Shown here: positions 18,908 to 26,591 of the stretch, piece after piece | Layout of the letters: each line of letters begins with the position of its first letter | Position numbering within the stretch: position 1 is the first letter of the stretch | Assembly (NCBI GenBank): GCA_003142185.1 | Contig: PLOR01000085.1 | Location: 1 to 39,229, forward strand | Length of the DNA: 39,229 nt | Direction of reading: 5' to 3' | Source of the DNA: Bryobacterales bacterium | Lineage (GTDB): Bacteria; Acidobacteriota; Terriglobia; Bryobacterales; Bryobacteraceae | The notes under the pieces: model-generated | What the model was told of the DNA's origin: nothing | Database searches by the model: none | What the model saw: only the letters and a program-made list of their open reading frames with translations | Program-made: the position numbers and the translations under genes

Positions 18908-18952
18908 TGCGGGTTGCGGAAGGAGCGTTCCTTCCGCATCCCGCATTTTTTT
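18908..18952 (+). terminator. Rho-independent terminator after the receptor gene
   Basis: TGCGGG (18908-18913), a T, then TGCGGAAGGA (18915-18924), loop GCGT, TCCTTCCGCA (18929-18938), a T, and CCCGCA (18940-18945). This gives a 10-bp inner stem and a 6-bp outer stem separated by one T-T mismatch. Seven T residues (18946-18952) follow directly. It separates the receptor transcript from the TPR-GH53 transcript. Confidence 0.9.
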
Positions 18953-19066
18953 GCGGCTCGTCGGAGCAGTGAGTTTTGTGGTATCTTTCGCACAGCGACG
19001 AGGCCCCGAGCCGCGAGTCGGGCCGCCCCGGTTGGCATTCTGTGATCTGGAGAGAGCGCAATCATC

Positions 19067-20353
19067 ATGAACAAGCCCCAAACCAATAAGCCTCACGAAT
19101 CCGTGGTTCGCTTGGGCGTTGCTCCGGGTGTGGCTGAGAACCGGGTCGAACGCTTAGGCGGCAGGGCGTTGGTTTTGGTTGTTACGATTCTCGCGAGCGC
19201 GCTCGCAGTCATGCCCGCGCAGACCGGAGCTTCCCGCGCTGCGGGGATTCACGATGACCTTCGGAAAGCGGCCGAGTACCTCAAGGCGAACGACCCGAAC
19301 TCCGCGGTCAAGGAGTTCGATGCGGTTCTGGCACTCGATCCCAGGAACGCCGAGGCGTACGCAAACTTAGGTGTAATTGCGTTCTTTCTGCATGATTATC
19401 AGAAGGCGTCGCAATATCTGCGCAAGGCTCTCGTGATTGACCCGTCTTTAATAAAAACGCAGGCTCTCCTGGGAATTTGCGAAAGAAGATTGGGAAACCG
19501 TTCGGCACAGGAGTTACTGGAGAAATCATTTCCCGGATTGAAAGACAAAACCCTGCAAATCCAGACGGGATTGGAACTGGCTAATATCTACTACCAGCAG
19601 GGTAACCTCGATCGCACTGCTTCTGTGATGCGGTCGCTTGTGGATCTCGACCCCGACGATATCGAAATCCTATACATGGCGCAGCGGGTTTATTCCGATT
19701 TGGCCGACGACACCCTGAACAAGCTGGCGATCCTCGCTCCGGGTTCAGCCCGTATGCAGCAAGTGATCGCGGAGCGCCTGATCAATGGGGGCGACTTGAA
19801 GGGCGCCACGGAACACTATAGGAAGGCGCTGGAGATCAACCCACACCTGCCAGGCGTGCACTACGAACTGGCCGAAGCCATTTTGGAGTCGGCGCCGGGC
19901 GACGCGCAATCGGAGGCTGCGGCGGAACAAGAGCTGGAAACTGCCGTGAAGCTGGATGGCGACAGTTGTCGGACGGAATGCGAGTTTGGAAAGATTGCTT
20001 TTCGGCGTTCCGATCTGGACGCCGCATATGCTCACTACAGCCGCGCCTTTGCCCTGAATCCAGGAGATGCGGAAGCGCAAATCGGGCTTGGCCGCGTCCT
20101 GGCAACCACGGGGAAGCTCCTGGAGGCGGCGAAGTATCTGCGCATGGCCATTCAATCGGATCCGCTTAATGACGAGGCCCACTTTCGACTGGCATCGGTT
20201 TCGAAGCGTCTTCAGTTGAAAGATGAATCCGAGAAAGAACTACGGCTGTTCCAAGAAATCAAGCAAGCCAAGGAGCGTCTCAGTGCGTTGTACTGGCAGA
20301 TGAACAAGAAGCCCCCAGGGCAAAAGGATCAGACGCCCGATGCGGAACCATGA
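19067..20353 (+). CDS. TPR-repeat protein of the galactan locus
   Basis: A 428-residue protein with one hydrophobic segment near residues 33-52 (LVLVVTILASALAV), either an uncleaved anchor or a signal peptide with a long n-region, so probably exported or membrane-anchored. The rest is tetratricopeptide repeats from about 62 to 400, for example NAEAYANLGVIAFFLHDYQKA and HLPGVHYELAEAILES. No enzyme motif is visible. TPR proteins scaffold complexes, and similar ones often lie beside Oar-type receptors and hydrolases in acidobacteria. The stop overlaps the start of the lectin-GH53 gene by 14 bases, so the two are cotranscribed. Its exact role is unknown. Confidence 0.85.
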   Translation: MNKPQTNKPHESVVRLGVAPGVAENRVERLGGRALVLVVTILASALAVMPAQTGASRAAGIHDDLRKAAEYLKANDPNSAVKEFDAVLALDPRNAEAYANLGVIAFFLHDYQKASQYLRKALVIDPSLIKTQALLGICERRLGNRSAQELLEKSFPGLKDKTLQIQTGLELANIYYQQGNLDRTASVMRSLVDLDPDDIEILYMAQRVYSDLADDTLNKLAILAPGSARMQQVIAERLINGGDLKGATEHYRKALEINPHLPGVHYELAEAILESAPGDAQSEAAAEQELETAVKLDGDSCRTECEFGKIAFRRSDLDAAYAHYSRAFALNPGDAEAQIGLGRVLATTGKLLEAAKYLRMAIQSDPLNDEAHFRLASVSKRLQLKDESEKELRLFQEIKQAKERLSALYWQMNKKPPGQKDQTPDAEP

Positions 20354-22664
20354 AAACCCAGGGACTCTCTCCCCGCGTCTCCTCTTCTGCTGGATCATCA
20401 TGATTTCCGGCCTCTGCTGCGGCTATGCACGCGGAGGCGGCTCGGGCGGGTCGTCTCCTCTGACTACCATCGTACCTGCGCCGAGTCAGCAACCACAGGA
20501 GCCCACCGATGCCACTCCGGTCAACGGTGAGACCTATTACCTCCTGAACCAACTCAGCGGCCTCCATGCCGACCTGATTGACAACTCGACGACCGCTGGC
20601 GACCACATCGTTCAACAGCCGCGGAGTTTCACGAATCTCAGCCAAAGATGGGCCTTCACCAGGCTTTCCGACGGGTTTTGGCGGATCAGCAATACTCGCA
20701 ATAGCCTCTGTTTCGATAGCGCCGCCATCTTCCGCGTGACCCATCCGGTTAGAGATGACGCGGGCGGCGCGGCAGTGCGTTTAGAGGCTTGCCGGCAGCC
20801 ACCGCGTCGCGGGCGCGAGATGGAGGAGACTGGCCGGCAGGCGTCCGCGTGCTATGTGGTACAGAATCCTTGCGCGGCTATTGACTCGCAGCGGTGGGTC
20901 CTCAACGCGACAAGCAACGGCTACTATACGATCTCGAACAAGAGCACGGGTCTCGCGATCGATTTGTCCCAGAGATCCGTGTCGGCAGGAACGTCGCTGG
21001 ATCAAACCGAGCTATTGGGCACCGCAACTCAGAGCCAACAGTGGCTGCTGCGGCCAGCCTTCTTCCGCGGGGTGGACGATGCATTGCTGGAGAAGCAGGA
21101 GGCGGCCCGCGCGGCAATTGGGTTGTCCTGGTGGAAGGATGCCGGTCAGCAACAGGACGTGCTGGAGATTTTCAAGAACCATGGCGTCAACATGGTGCGC
21201 CTAAGGCCCAGCTCGGTGCCACCCTATGGAAACGCGTCGCAGCCAGAGTGCAGGGGCAATGCCTGCTACGCGGAAACAGAGGAGCAGGATTTGGATCTCG
21301 CGAAGCGTGCGAAGAATCTTGGCCTGAGTGTCGAACTGACCCTGCTGTTCGATGGCGGCGGCTCTGCCAGTGTCCCGGCGGCGTGGGCCAACGACACGCT
21401 GGGGGCGCAGTTGCAGAAGGACTTGTACACTTACGTGAAAGGCGAGATCCTGTCGTATCGGCAGGCAGGAACCATGCCGGATCTGGTGTCAATCGGCAAT
21501 GAAGTCGATACCGGTTTTCTCGGGTCACTCGGCAGCCCGACGGGAGCGGACTTTGGCGGTTTCGCCGCCTTGCAGATCCAGGCTATTCAGGCAGTGAACG
21601 ATGCGGCGGCGGACACCTCGTTTGGCCCCGCGATTCCGGCCCCGCTGACCTGCATTCACATTACACCGGCCTGGGACCTCACACAGTTTTTCACGCTCGC
21701 GAACCATAACAATATTCCCTATGATGCCATCTGCCAGAGCTACTACCCCATCTATCATGGTCCCTTGACCGAGCCGCAGGCTACCGCGTCAAATCCCAAC
21801 AACAAACCGATCGAACAAGACGTGCTGATTGACGCCGCCAATAACATTGGGAAGCCCATCTTTATCATCGAAACCGGGGAGCATTACGAGAGTGGCTTCG
21901 ACTCAAACGATCCGTGGTACGCTCAGCCAACCCCGGCGCTGCAGCGTCAATTTCTGGTGGATCTGCAGGGTGCGCAAAAGAGTTTGCCGAATAACCTGGG
22001 CATGGGAATGGAGTACTGGGATCCGGCCGGTGTAAACATACCCAATGCGAGCGGCGGATTTCTCAACGGCGATAGTCTGCAGGACGCGATCTACATCTGG
22101 AATGGCCTGACGCTCTTCGATAATGCGGATGCTTCCGGATCGACAAACGTAAGTGCTTCGAACTATTCCATGCTGCTTCCAGGCATTGATGCACTCGGCG
22201 GCAAGCTCGATCCCACTTTAGACTACAAGTTCGTCAATCTCAGCAGCGGGCAGATTCTGTCCGTTTCTCAAGCTTCTACCGCCGCCGGCGCACAGCTCGA
22301 CGCCGAGGTGGATAACGGAAATCCGACCTTGAGCCAGCAATGGCGCATTACGAGCAACAACGACGGGTATTTCCAGATCGCTGGTCTCAATCCAGGAGCG
22401 GGCAACACGACGAATGTACTGGATGATTTCGGCGGATCAACCTTGAGCGGAAACGCCATTGTTCAATCTCCATCCGGTACCGGCCCCGAACTGGAATGGA
22501 ATGTCATTTCAGCCGGCAACAGTTACTTCAGTTTTGTCAACCGCGTGAGCGGTTTGGTGTTGGACATGAACGGCGGAGTTGGCGCGCAAGCCGGGTTCGC
22601 CGTTCAAGAGCCGCAAAACGAAAACAGCGCGACGCAGCAATGGCAAATCGTTCCGGTCCACTAG
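20340..22664 (+). CDS. GH53 endo-beta-1,4-galactanase with ricin-type lectin modules at both ends
   Basis: Modular secreted enzyme of 774 residues. A hydrophobic leader (about 13-30) and Gly/Ser linker come first. Residues about 65-240 form a ricin-B-like beta-trefoil with QxW motifs (SQRWAF, SQRWVL, SQQWLL). The GH53 domain spans about 245-610: WWKDAGQQQDVLEIFKNHG, HGVNMVRLR, SIGNEVDTG with acid/base Glu388, QSYYPIYHG, and FIIETGEHY with nucleophile Glu511. A second ricin-like region (about 625-774) has SQQWRI, LEWNVI and TQQWQI. GH53 enzymes cut internal beta-1,4-galactosyl bonds in galactan and type I arabinogalactan. The lectin modules probably hold the enzyme on polymer. The ATG lies inside the end of the TPR gene. 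Odd: an Arg-rich stretch at about 130-175 interrupts the first trefoil. Confidence 0.88.
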   Translation: MRNHENPGTLSPRLLFCWIIMISGLCCGYARGGGSGGSSPLTTIVPAPSQQPQEPTDATPVNGETYYLLNQLSGLHADLIDNSTTAGDHIVQQPRSFTNLSQRWAFTRLSDGFWRISNTRNSLCFDSAAIFRVTHPVRDDAGGAAVRLEACRQPPRRGREMEETGRQASACYVVQNPCAAIDSQRWVLNATSNGYYTISNKSTGLAIDLSQRSVSAGTSLDQTELLGTATQSQQWLLRPAFFRGVDDALLEKQEAARAAIGLSWWKDAGQQQDVLEIFKNHGVNMVRLRPSSVPPYGNASQPECRGNACYAETEEQDLDLAKRAKNLGLSVELTLLFDGGGSASVPAAWANDTLGAQLQKDLYTYVKGEILSYRQAGTMPDLVSIGNEVDTGFLGSLGSPTGADFGGFAALQIQAIQAVNDAAADTSFGPAIPAPLTCIHITPAWDLTQFFTLANHNNIPYDAICQSYYPIYHGPLTEPQATASNPNNKPIEQDVLIDAANNIGKPIFIIETGEHYESGFDSNDPWYAQPTPALQRQFLVDLQGAQKSLPNNLGMGMEYWDPAGVNIPNASGGFLNGDSLQDAIYIWNGLTLFDNADASGSTNVSASNYSMLLPGIDALGGKLDPTLDYKFVNLSSGQILSVSQASTAAGAQLDAEVDNGNPTLSQQWRITSNNDGYFQIAGLNPGAGNTTNVLDDFGGSTLSGNAIVQSPSGTGPELEWNVISAGNSYFSFVNRVSGLVLDMNGGVGAQAGFAVQEPQNENSATQQWQIVPVH

Positions 22665-22694
22665 CACCCCGCGCGAGGAGGCGGTGAAAGACGC

Positions 22695-23732
22695 ATGAAA
22701 ACAGTTCCGAGCATCATTCTTCTAACCTCGCTGCTCCTGGCGGTGACGCCGCTTCGCGCGGCCGAGTATGCGGTTGGCGCCGATCTCTCTTTTCTAAAGC
22801 AAGCGGAGGACCACGGCAAGGCCTTCAAAGATATGGGTGTCGTCAAGCCGGGCCTGGAGATATTCAAGGATCACGGTTATAACTGGATTCGCCTGCGACT
22901 GTTTCACACACCCTCAGATCTGCCCAACAATCTCGAATACACCATCGCGCTCGCCAAAGACGCTAAGCGGCTGGGTTATCATTTTCTGCTCGACTACCAC
23001 TATTCGGACACCTGGGCCGATCCGGGCAAGCAATTCCTCCCAAAAGCCTGGGAAGGCATGTCTCATGCCCAACTGGTCAAAGCAGTGTTCGAATACACAA
23101 AGCAGACCATATCCGCGTTCCACGAGGCGGGCGTGCCTCCGGACATGGTGCAAATCGGCAATGAAGTCGTCAACGGCATGCTCTGGCCGGATGGCCGGCT
23201 CCCTGACAATTGGGACAACTTCGCGGATCTGATCAAAGCGGGCGTTGCGGGCGTGGACGCGGGAACTGGAGATGCGCCGCGTTCTCAAATCATGATTCAC
23301 ATCGATCGAGGCGGCGACAAGATTCGGACCAAGTATTTCTTCGACAAGCTCAATTCCTATCATGTCAATTATGACGTCATCGGCCAGTCTTACTATCCCT
23401 GGTGGCACGGCAGCCTGAACGATCTAAGGGAAAACATGGCTTTCATGGCGCGTGAGTATAGGAAGGATATCTTCGTCGTGGAGGCCGCGTACAACTGGAT
23501 GCCGGCGGAGTACACGAAGCGCCCTGGACCGTTTCCCGAAACGCCTGGCGGACAAAAGGAGTTTCTCGAAGAACTAAATCGGGTTGTGCAAGAAACTCCG
23601 GAGGGCCGAGGCAAAGGCGTGTTTTGGTGGGAACCAGCCGTGATTGGCCCGCTGGGTTCTAGAGGATTCTTCGACGAGGCTGGCAACTCTCTCCCAGTAA
23701 TGACGACATTCGACAAGTATACGCGGCATTAA
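22695..23732 (+). CDS. Secreted GH53 endo-beta-1,4-galactanase
   Basis: Single-domain GH53 enzyme of 345 residues with a cleavable signal peptide ending at LRAA. Classic family signatures are all present: GADLSFL, NWIRLRLF, YHYSDTWADPGKQ, VQIGNEVVNGMLWP with acid/base Glu157, GQSYYPWWHG, and VVEAAYNW with nucleophile Glu263, followed by GVFWWEPA. Length matches typical bacterial GH53 catalytic domains. It hydrolyses internal beta-1,4-galactosidic links, likely in the periplasm or outside the cell. Only 30 bases separate it from the lectin-bearing GH53, so it is the last gene of that operon. The AGGAGG upstream is about 13 bases from the ATG, longer than ideal. The protein is distant from its neighbour, so this is an old pairing and not a fresh duplication. 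Confidence 0.95.
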   Translation: MKTVPSIILLTSLLLAVTPLRAAEYAVGADLSFLKQAEDHGKAFKDMGVVKPGLEIFKDHGYNWIRLRLFHTPSDLPNNLEYTIALAKDAKRLGYHFLLDYHYSDTWADPGKQFLPKAWEGMSHAQLVKAVFEYTKQTISAFHEAGVPPDMVQIGNEVVNGMLWPDGRLPDNWDNFADLIKAGVAGVDAGTGDAPRSQIMIHIDRGGDKIRTKYFFDKLNSYHVNYDVIGQSYYPWWHGSLNDLRENMAFMAREYRKDIFVVEAAYNWMPAEYTKRPGPFPETPGGQKEFLEELNRVVQETPEGRGKGVFWWEPAVIGPLGSRGFFDEAGNSLPVMTTFDKYTRH

Positions 23733-23739
23733 GACCGCG

Positions 23740-23891
23740 GATGGGCCGGGGTTCCAGGCCGAACCAGGCGAAAAACTCATCAGCCCCAGATTGTAAACGC
23801 GCTTTGTGATCGGGGCGGAAACGTTATCCAGGACCAGGGTCTTCAGCCTCTGCCAGTTCGCCGCTCTGTTGGCTATGGTTAACTCGTTCAT
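23740..23891 (-). pseudogene. Remnant of a tyrosine recombinase/integrase N-terminus
   Basis: On the minus strand an ATG at 23891 follows AAAAGGAGTGAA, a good ribosome site. It opens a frame whose first 37 residues (NWQRLKTLVLDNVSAPITKRV, then YNLGL) resemble the SAM-like N-terminal domain of phage-type integrases common in acidobacteria. After LGL, near 23780, the frame breaks. Moving by one base restores DEFFAWFGLEPRP, the expected continuation, so one base has been lost. Homology ends at about 23740, eight bases from the end of the GH53 gene, and the catalytic domain is absent. This is a decayed fragment, not a functional gene. The longer open frame to 23574 runs antisense into the GH53 gene. 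Confidence 0.65.
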
Positions 23892-24038
23892 TTCACTCCT
23901 TTTAATGGGCGCTATCGGCAGCCATTTGGACCCTAACTCGGCGCGCTGAGGACATCAAGCAAAACTGGGACCGGGGAGATCAGCCTCCGGATTCGGTATC
24001 CTCAAGTATCGGCTTGTCAGCTCGATGGAGGTTGGAAC

Positions 24039-26576
24039 ATGTCCGCGAAGAAAGACGATCCTGCCGTTCCCGACGACGCCGCATGCGCGCTGGATGTCGT
24101 TACCGAGGTCCGGCGCGAAGAGGCTCTGCTCAAGACGGGGGCCTTGCAGAACGCAATTTTCAACAGCGCCAACTTCTCCAGTATTGCCACCGACGAGAAG
24201 GGTGTCATTCAATTATTCAACGTCGGCGCCGAGCGCATGCTAGGCTATGCGGCCGCCGAAGTGTTGAACAAGATTACTCCGGCCGATATTTCCGATCCGC
24301 AGGAAGTCATCGCGCGCGCCAAGGCGTTGAGCCTGGAACTGGGAACCGGGATTGCTCCGGGCTTCGAGGCACTGGTGTTCAAGGCCTCGCGCGGGATTGA
24401 GGATATCTATGAACTGACCTACATCCGCAAGGACGGCAGCCGCTTTCCGGCGGTGGTGTCGGTCACGGCGCTGCGTGACGATAGCGACGCCATCATTGGC
24501 TATCTGTTAATCGGCACCGATAACACCGCGCGCAAGCGGGCGGAAGAGGCTCTGCTGAAGGCGGGAGCCTTGCAGGCCGCAATTTTCAACAGCGCCAACT
24601 TCTCCAGTATTGCCACCGACGAGAAGGGTGTCATTCAATTATTCAACGTCGGCGCCGAGCGCATGCTAGGCTACGCGGCCGCCGAAGTGTTGAACAAGAT
24701 TACTCCGGCCGATATTTCCGACCCGCAGGAAGTTATCGCACGCGCCAAGGCGTTGAGCCTGGAACTGGGTACCGGGATTGCTCCGGGCTTTGAGGCACTG
24801 GTGTTCAAGGCCTCACGCGGGATTGAAGATATCTATGAATTGACCTACATCCGCAAGGACGGCAGCCGCTTTCCGGCGGTGGTGTCGGTCACGGCGCTGC
24901 GCGACGATCGTGGCGGCATCATCGGCTATCTGTTAATCGGCACCGATAACACCGCGCGCAAGCAGGTGGAAGCGGACCAGAAAAAGCTCGATCAGCGCCT
25001 GCGCGACCAGCAGTTCTACACGCGGTCTCTCATCGAATCCAATATCGACGCGCTGATGACCACCGATCCGCTCGGCATTATTACCGACGTCAACAAGCAG
25101 ATGGAGGCGCTCACGGGTTGCACGCGCGACGAGTTGATTGGCGCGCCGTCCAAGAACTACTTTACCGATCCGGAGCGGGCCGAAGCGGCCATCAAGCTGG
25201 TGCTGAGCGAAAAGAAAGTCACCGACTACGAACTCACCGCGCGCGCCCGGGATGGCAAGAAAACAGAGGTATCCTACAACGCCACCACCTTCTACGACCG
25301 AGACAGGACGCTGCAGGGCGTATTGGCCGTGGCGCGGGACGTGACGGAGCGCAAGCGCAACGAGCAGGCGCTCCAGGAAACCAACGTCGAACTGGAGAGC
25401 GCCAAGTCCGCCGCGGAGCAAGCCAACCTCGCGAAATCGGATTTCCTTTCCAGCATGAGTCATGAGCTTCGCTCGCCGCTCAATGCGATCCTCGGCTTCG
25501 CCCAGCTCATCATTTCCGATTCCCCGCCACCAACGCCCTCCCAGACGGCAAGCATCGATCAGATTCTCCAGGCGGGATGGCATCTGCTGAAGTTGATCAA
25601 CGAAATTCTCGATCTCTCGGTGATCGAGTCCGGAAAGGTGTCGCTATCCACGGAAGCTGTCTCGTTGGCCGAGGTCATGTCCGAATGCCAGGCCATGATG
25701 GAGCCGCAAGCGCAACAGCTTGGCATCAACATGACCTTTCCCCGGTTCGACAACCCGTTCTTTGTCAGCGCCGACCGGACCCGGTTGAAGCAGATTGTCA
25801 TCAACCTGCTTTCCAACGCGATCAAATACAACAAGGAGCAGGGAACGGTTGTCGTGGATTGCGCCACCAGCGCTCCGGGACTCACTCGCATCAGCGTCAA
25901 GGACAGCGGTGCGGGATTGTCCCCGGAAAAGCTGGCGCAACTGTTCCAGCCCTTCAATCGTCTCGGACAAGAGGCGGGCGGCGTGGCAGGCACGGGCATC
26001 GGCCTGGTGGTGACCAAGCGGCTGGCGGAACTGATGGGGGGCGTACTTGGCGTAGAAAGCATTGCCGGCGCGGGAAGCGTGTTCTGGTGCGAATTGATCT
26101 CGTGCGCCGCACCACAACTTGTGGTCGAAAGCGGCGAAGCCGCAGCATTGGACGTACCGACAGTTGCGACCGGCGCGCGGCGGCTCACCCTGCTCTATGT
26201 CGAAGACAACCTGGCGAACATGAAGCTGGTGGAGCAACTCATCGCGCGGCGCCCCGACCTGCGACTGTTGACCGCGGTGAACGGTACTCTGGGCATCGAG
26301 GTAGCGCGCACCAGTCAGCCGACGATGATCCTGATGGACATCAATTTGCCCGGCATCAGCGGTGTGGAAGCATTGAAAGTCTTGCGCGGAGACCCGGCCA
26401 CGGCGCACATTCCCGTGGTTGCCCTCAGTGCGAACGCAATGCCACGCGACATCGAGAAGGGCTTGCAGGCAGGATTCTTCCGGTATCTCACCAAACCAAT
26501 CAAGATCAATGAGTTCATGCACACACTGGACGCAGCATTGGAATTCGCTCGACAGGAGGCGGGTCATGCCAGGTAA
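24039..26576 (+). CDS. Hybrid sensor histidine kinase (PAS-PAS-PAS-HisKA-HATPase-REC)
   Basis: Soluble, cytoplasmic hybrid kinase of 845 residues with no signal peptide or membrane segment. Three PAS/PAC units lie at about 35-165, 175-310 and 325-445. The first two are nearly identical in protein and DNA. HisKA follows with His475 in SMSHELRSPLNAILGF. The HATPase has the N box LLSNAIKYN, KDSGAGLS and GTGIGLVV. A C-terminal receiver (about 715-835) has phosphoacceptor Asp767 in LMDINLPG and the Lys of LTKPI. The start is set by TGGAGG seven bases before the ATG. The next gene, a REC-PP2C phosphatase, begins 15 bases after the stop, so the two form a signalling operon. The PAS ligand cannot be read from sequence. 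Confidence 0.94.
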   Translation: MSAKKDDPAVPDDAACALDVVTEVRREEALLKTGALQNAIFNSANFSSIATDEKGVIQLFNVGAERMLGYAAAEVLNKITPADISDPQEVIARAKALSLELGTGIAPGFEALVFKASRGIEDIYELTYIRKDGSRFPAVVSVTALRDDSDAIIGYLLIGTDNTARKRAEEALLKAGALQAAIFNSANFSSIATDEKGVIQLFNVGAERMLGYAAAEVLNKITPADISDPQEVIARAKALSLELGTGIAPGFEALVFKASRGIEDIYELTYIRKDGSRFPAVVSVTALRDDRGGIIGYLLIGTDNTARKQVEADQKKLDQRLRDQQFYTRSLIESNIDALMTTDPLGIITDVNKQMEALTGCTRDELIGAPSKNYFTDPERAEAAIKLVLSEKKVTDYELTARARDGKKTEVSYNATTFYDRDRTLQGVLAVARDVTERKRNEQALQETNVELESAKSAAEQANLAKSDFLSSMSHELRSPLNAILGFAQLIISDSPPPTPSQTASIDQILQAGWHLLKLINEILDLSVIESGKVSLSTEAVSLAEVMSECQAMMEPQAQQLGINMTFPRFDNPFFVSADRTRLKQIVINLLSNAIKYNKEQGTVVVDCATSAPGLTRISVKDSGAGLSPEKLAQLFQPFNRLGQEAGGVAGTGIGLVVTKRLAELMGGVLGVESIAGAGSVFWCELISCAAPQLVVESGEAAALDVPTVATGARRLTLLYVEDNLANMKLVEQLIARRPDLRLLTAVNGTLGIEVARTSQPTMILMDINLPGISGVEALKVLRGDPATAHIPVVALSANAMPRDIEKGLQAGFFRYLTKPIKINEFMHTLDAALEFARQEAGHAR
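24117..24542 (+). repeat. Tandem intragenic duplication, copy 1 (PAS unit)
   Basis: First copy of a 426-base (142-codon) in-frame repeat encoding one PAS/PAC unit. Aligned by eye with copy 2 it shows about 20 mismatches, many at third positions, and no gaps. Confidence 0.95.
24543..24962 (+). repeat. Tandem intragenic duplication, copy 2 (PAS unit)
   Basis: Second copy, directly abutting the first. It begins at the same GAAGAGGCTCTGCT and stays alignable to about 24962. Differences cluster at the start and at a short segment near 24908-24918 (DSDA versus DRGG). Confidence 0.95.
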
Positions 26577-26591
26577 ATCGGGACGAAGGTC

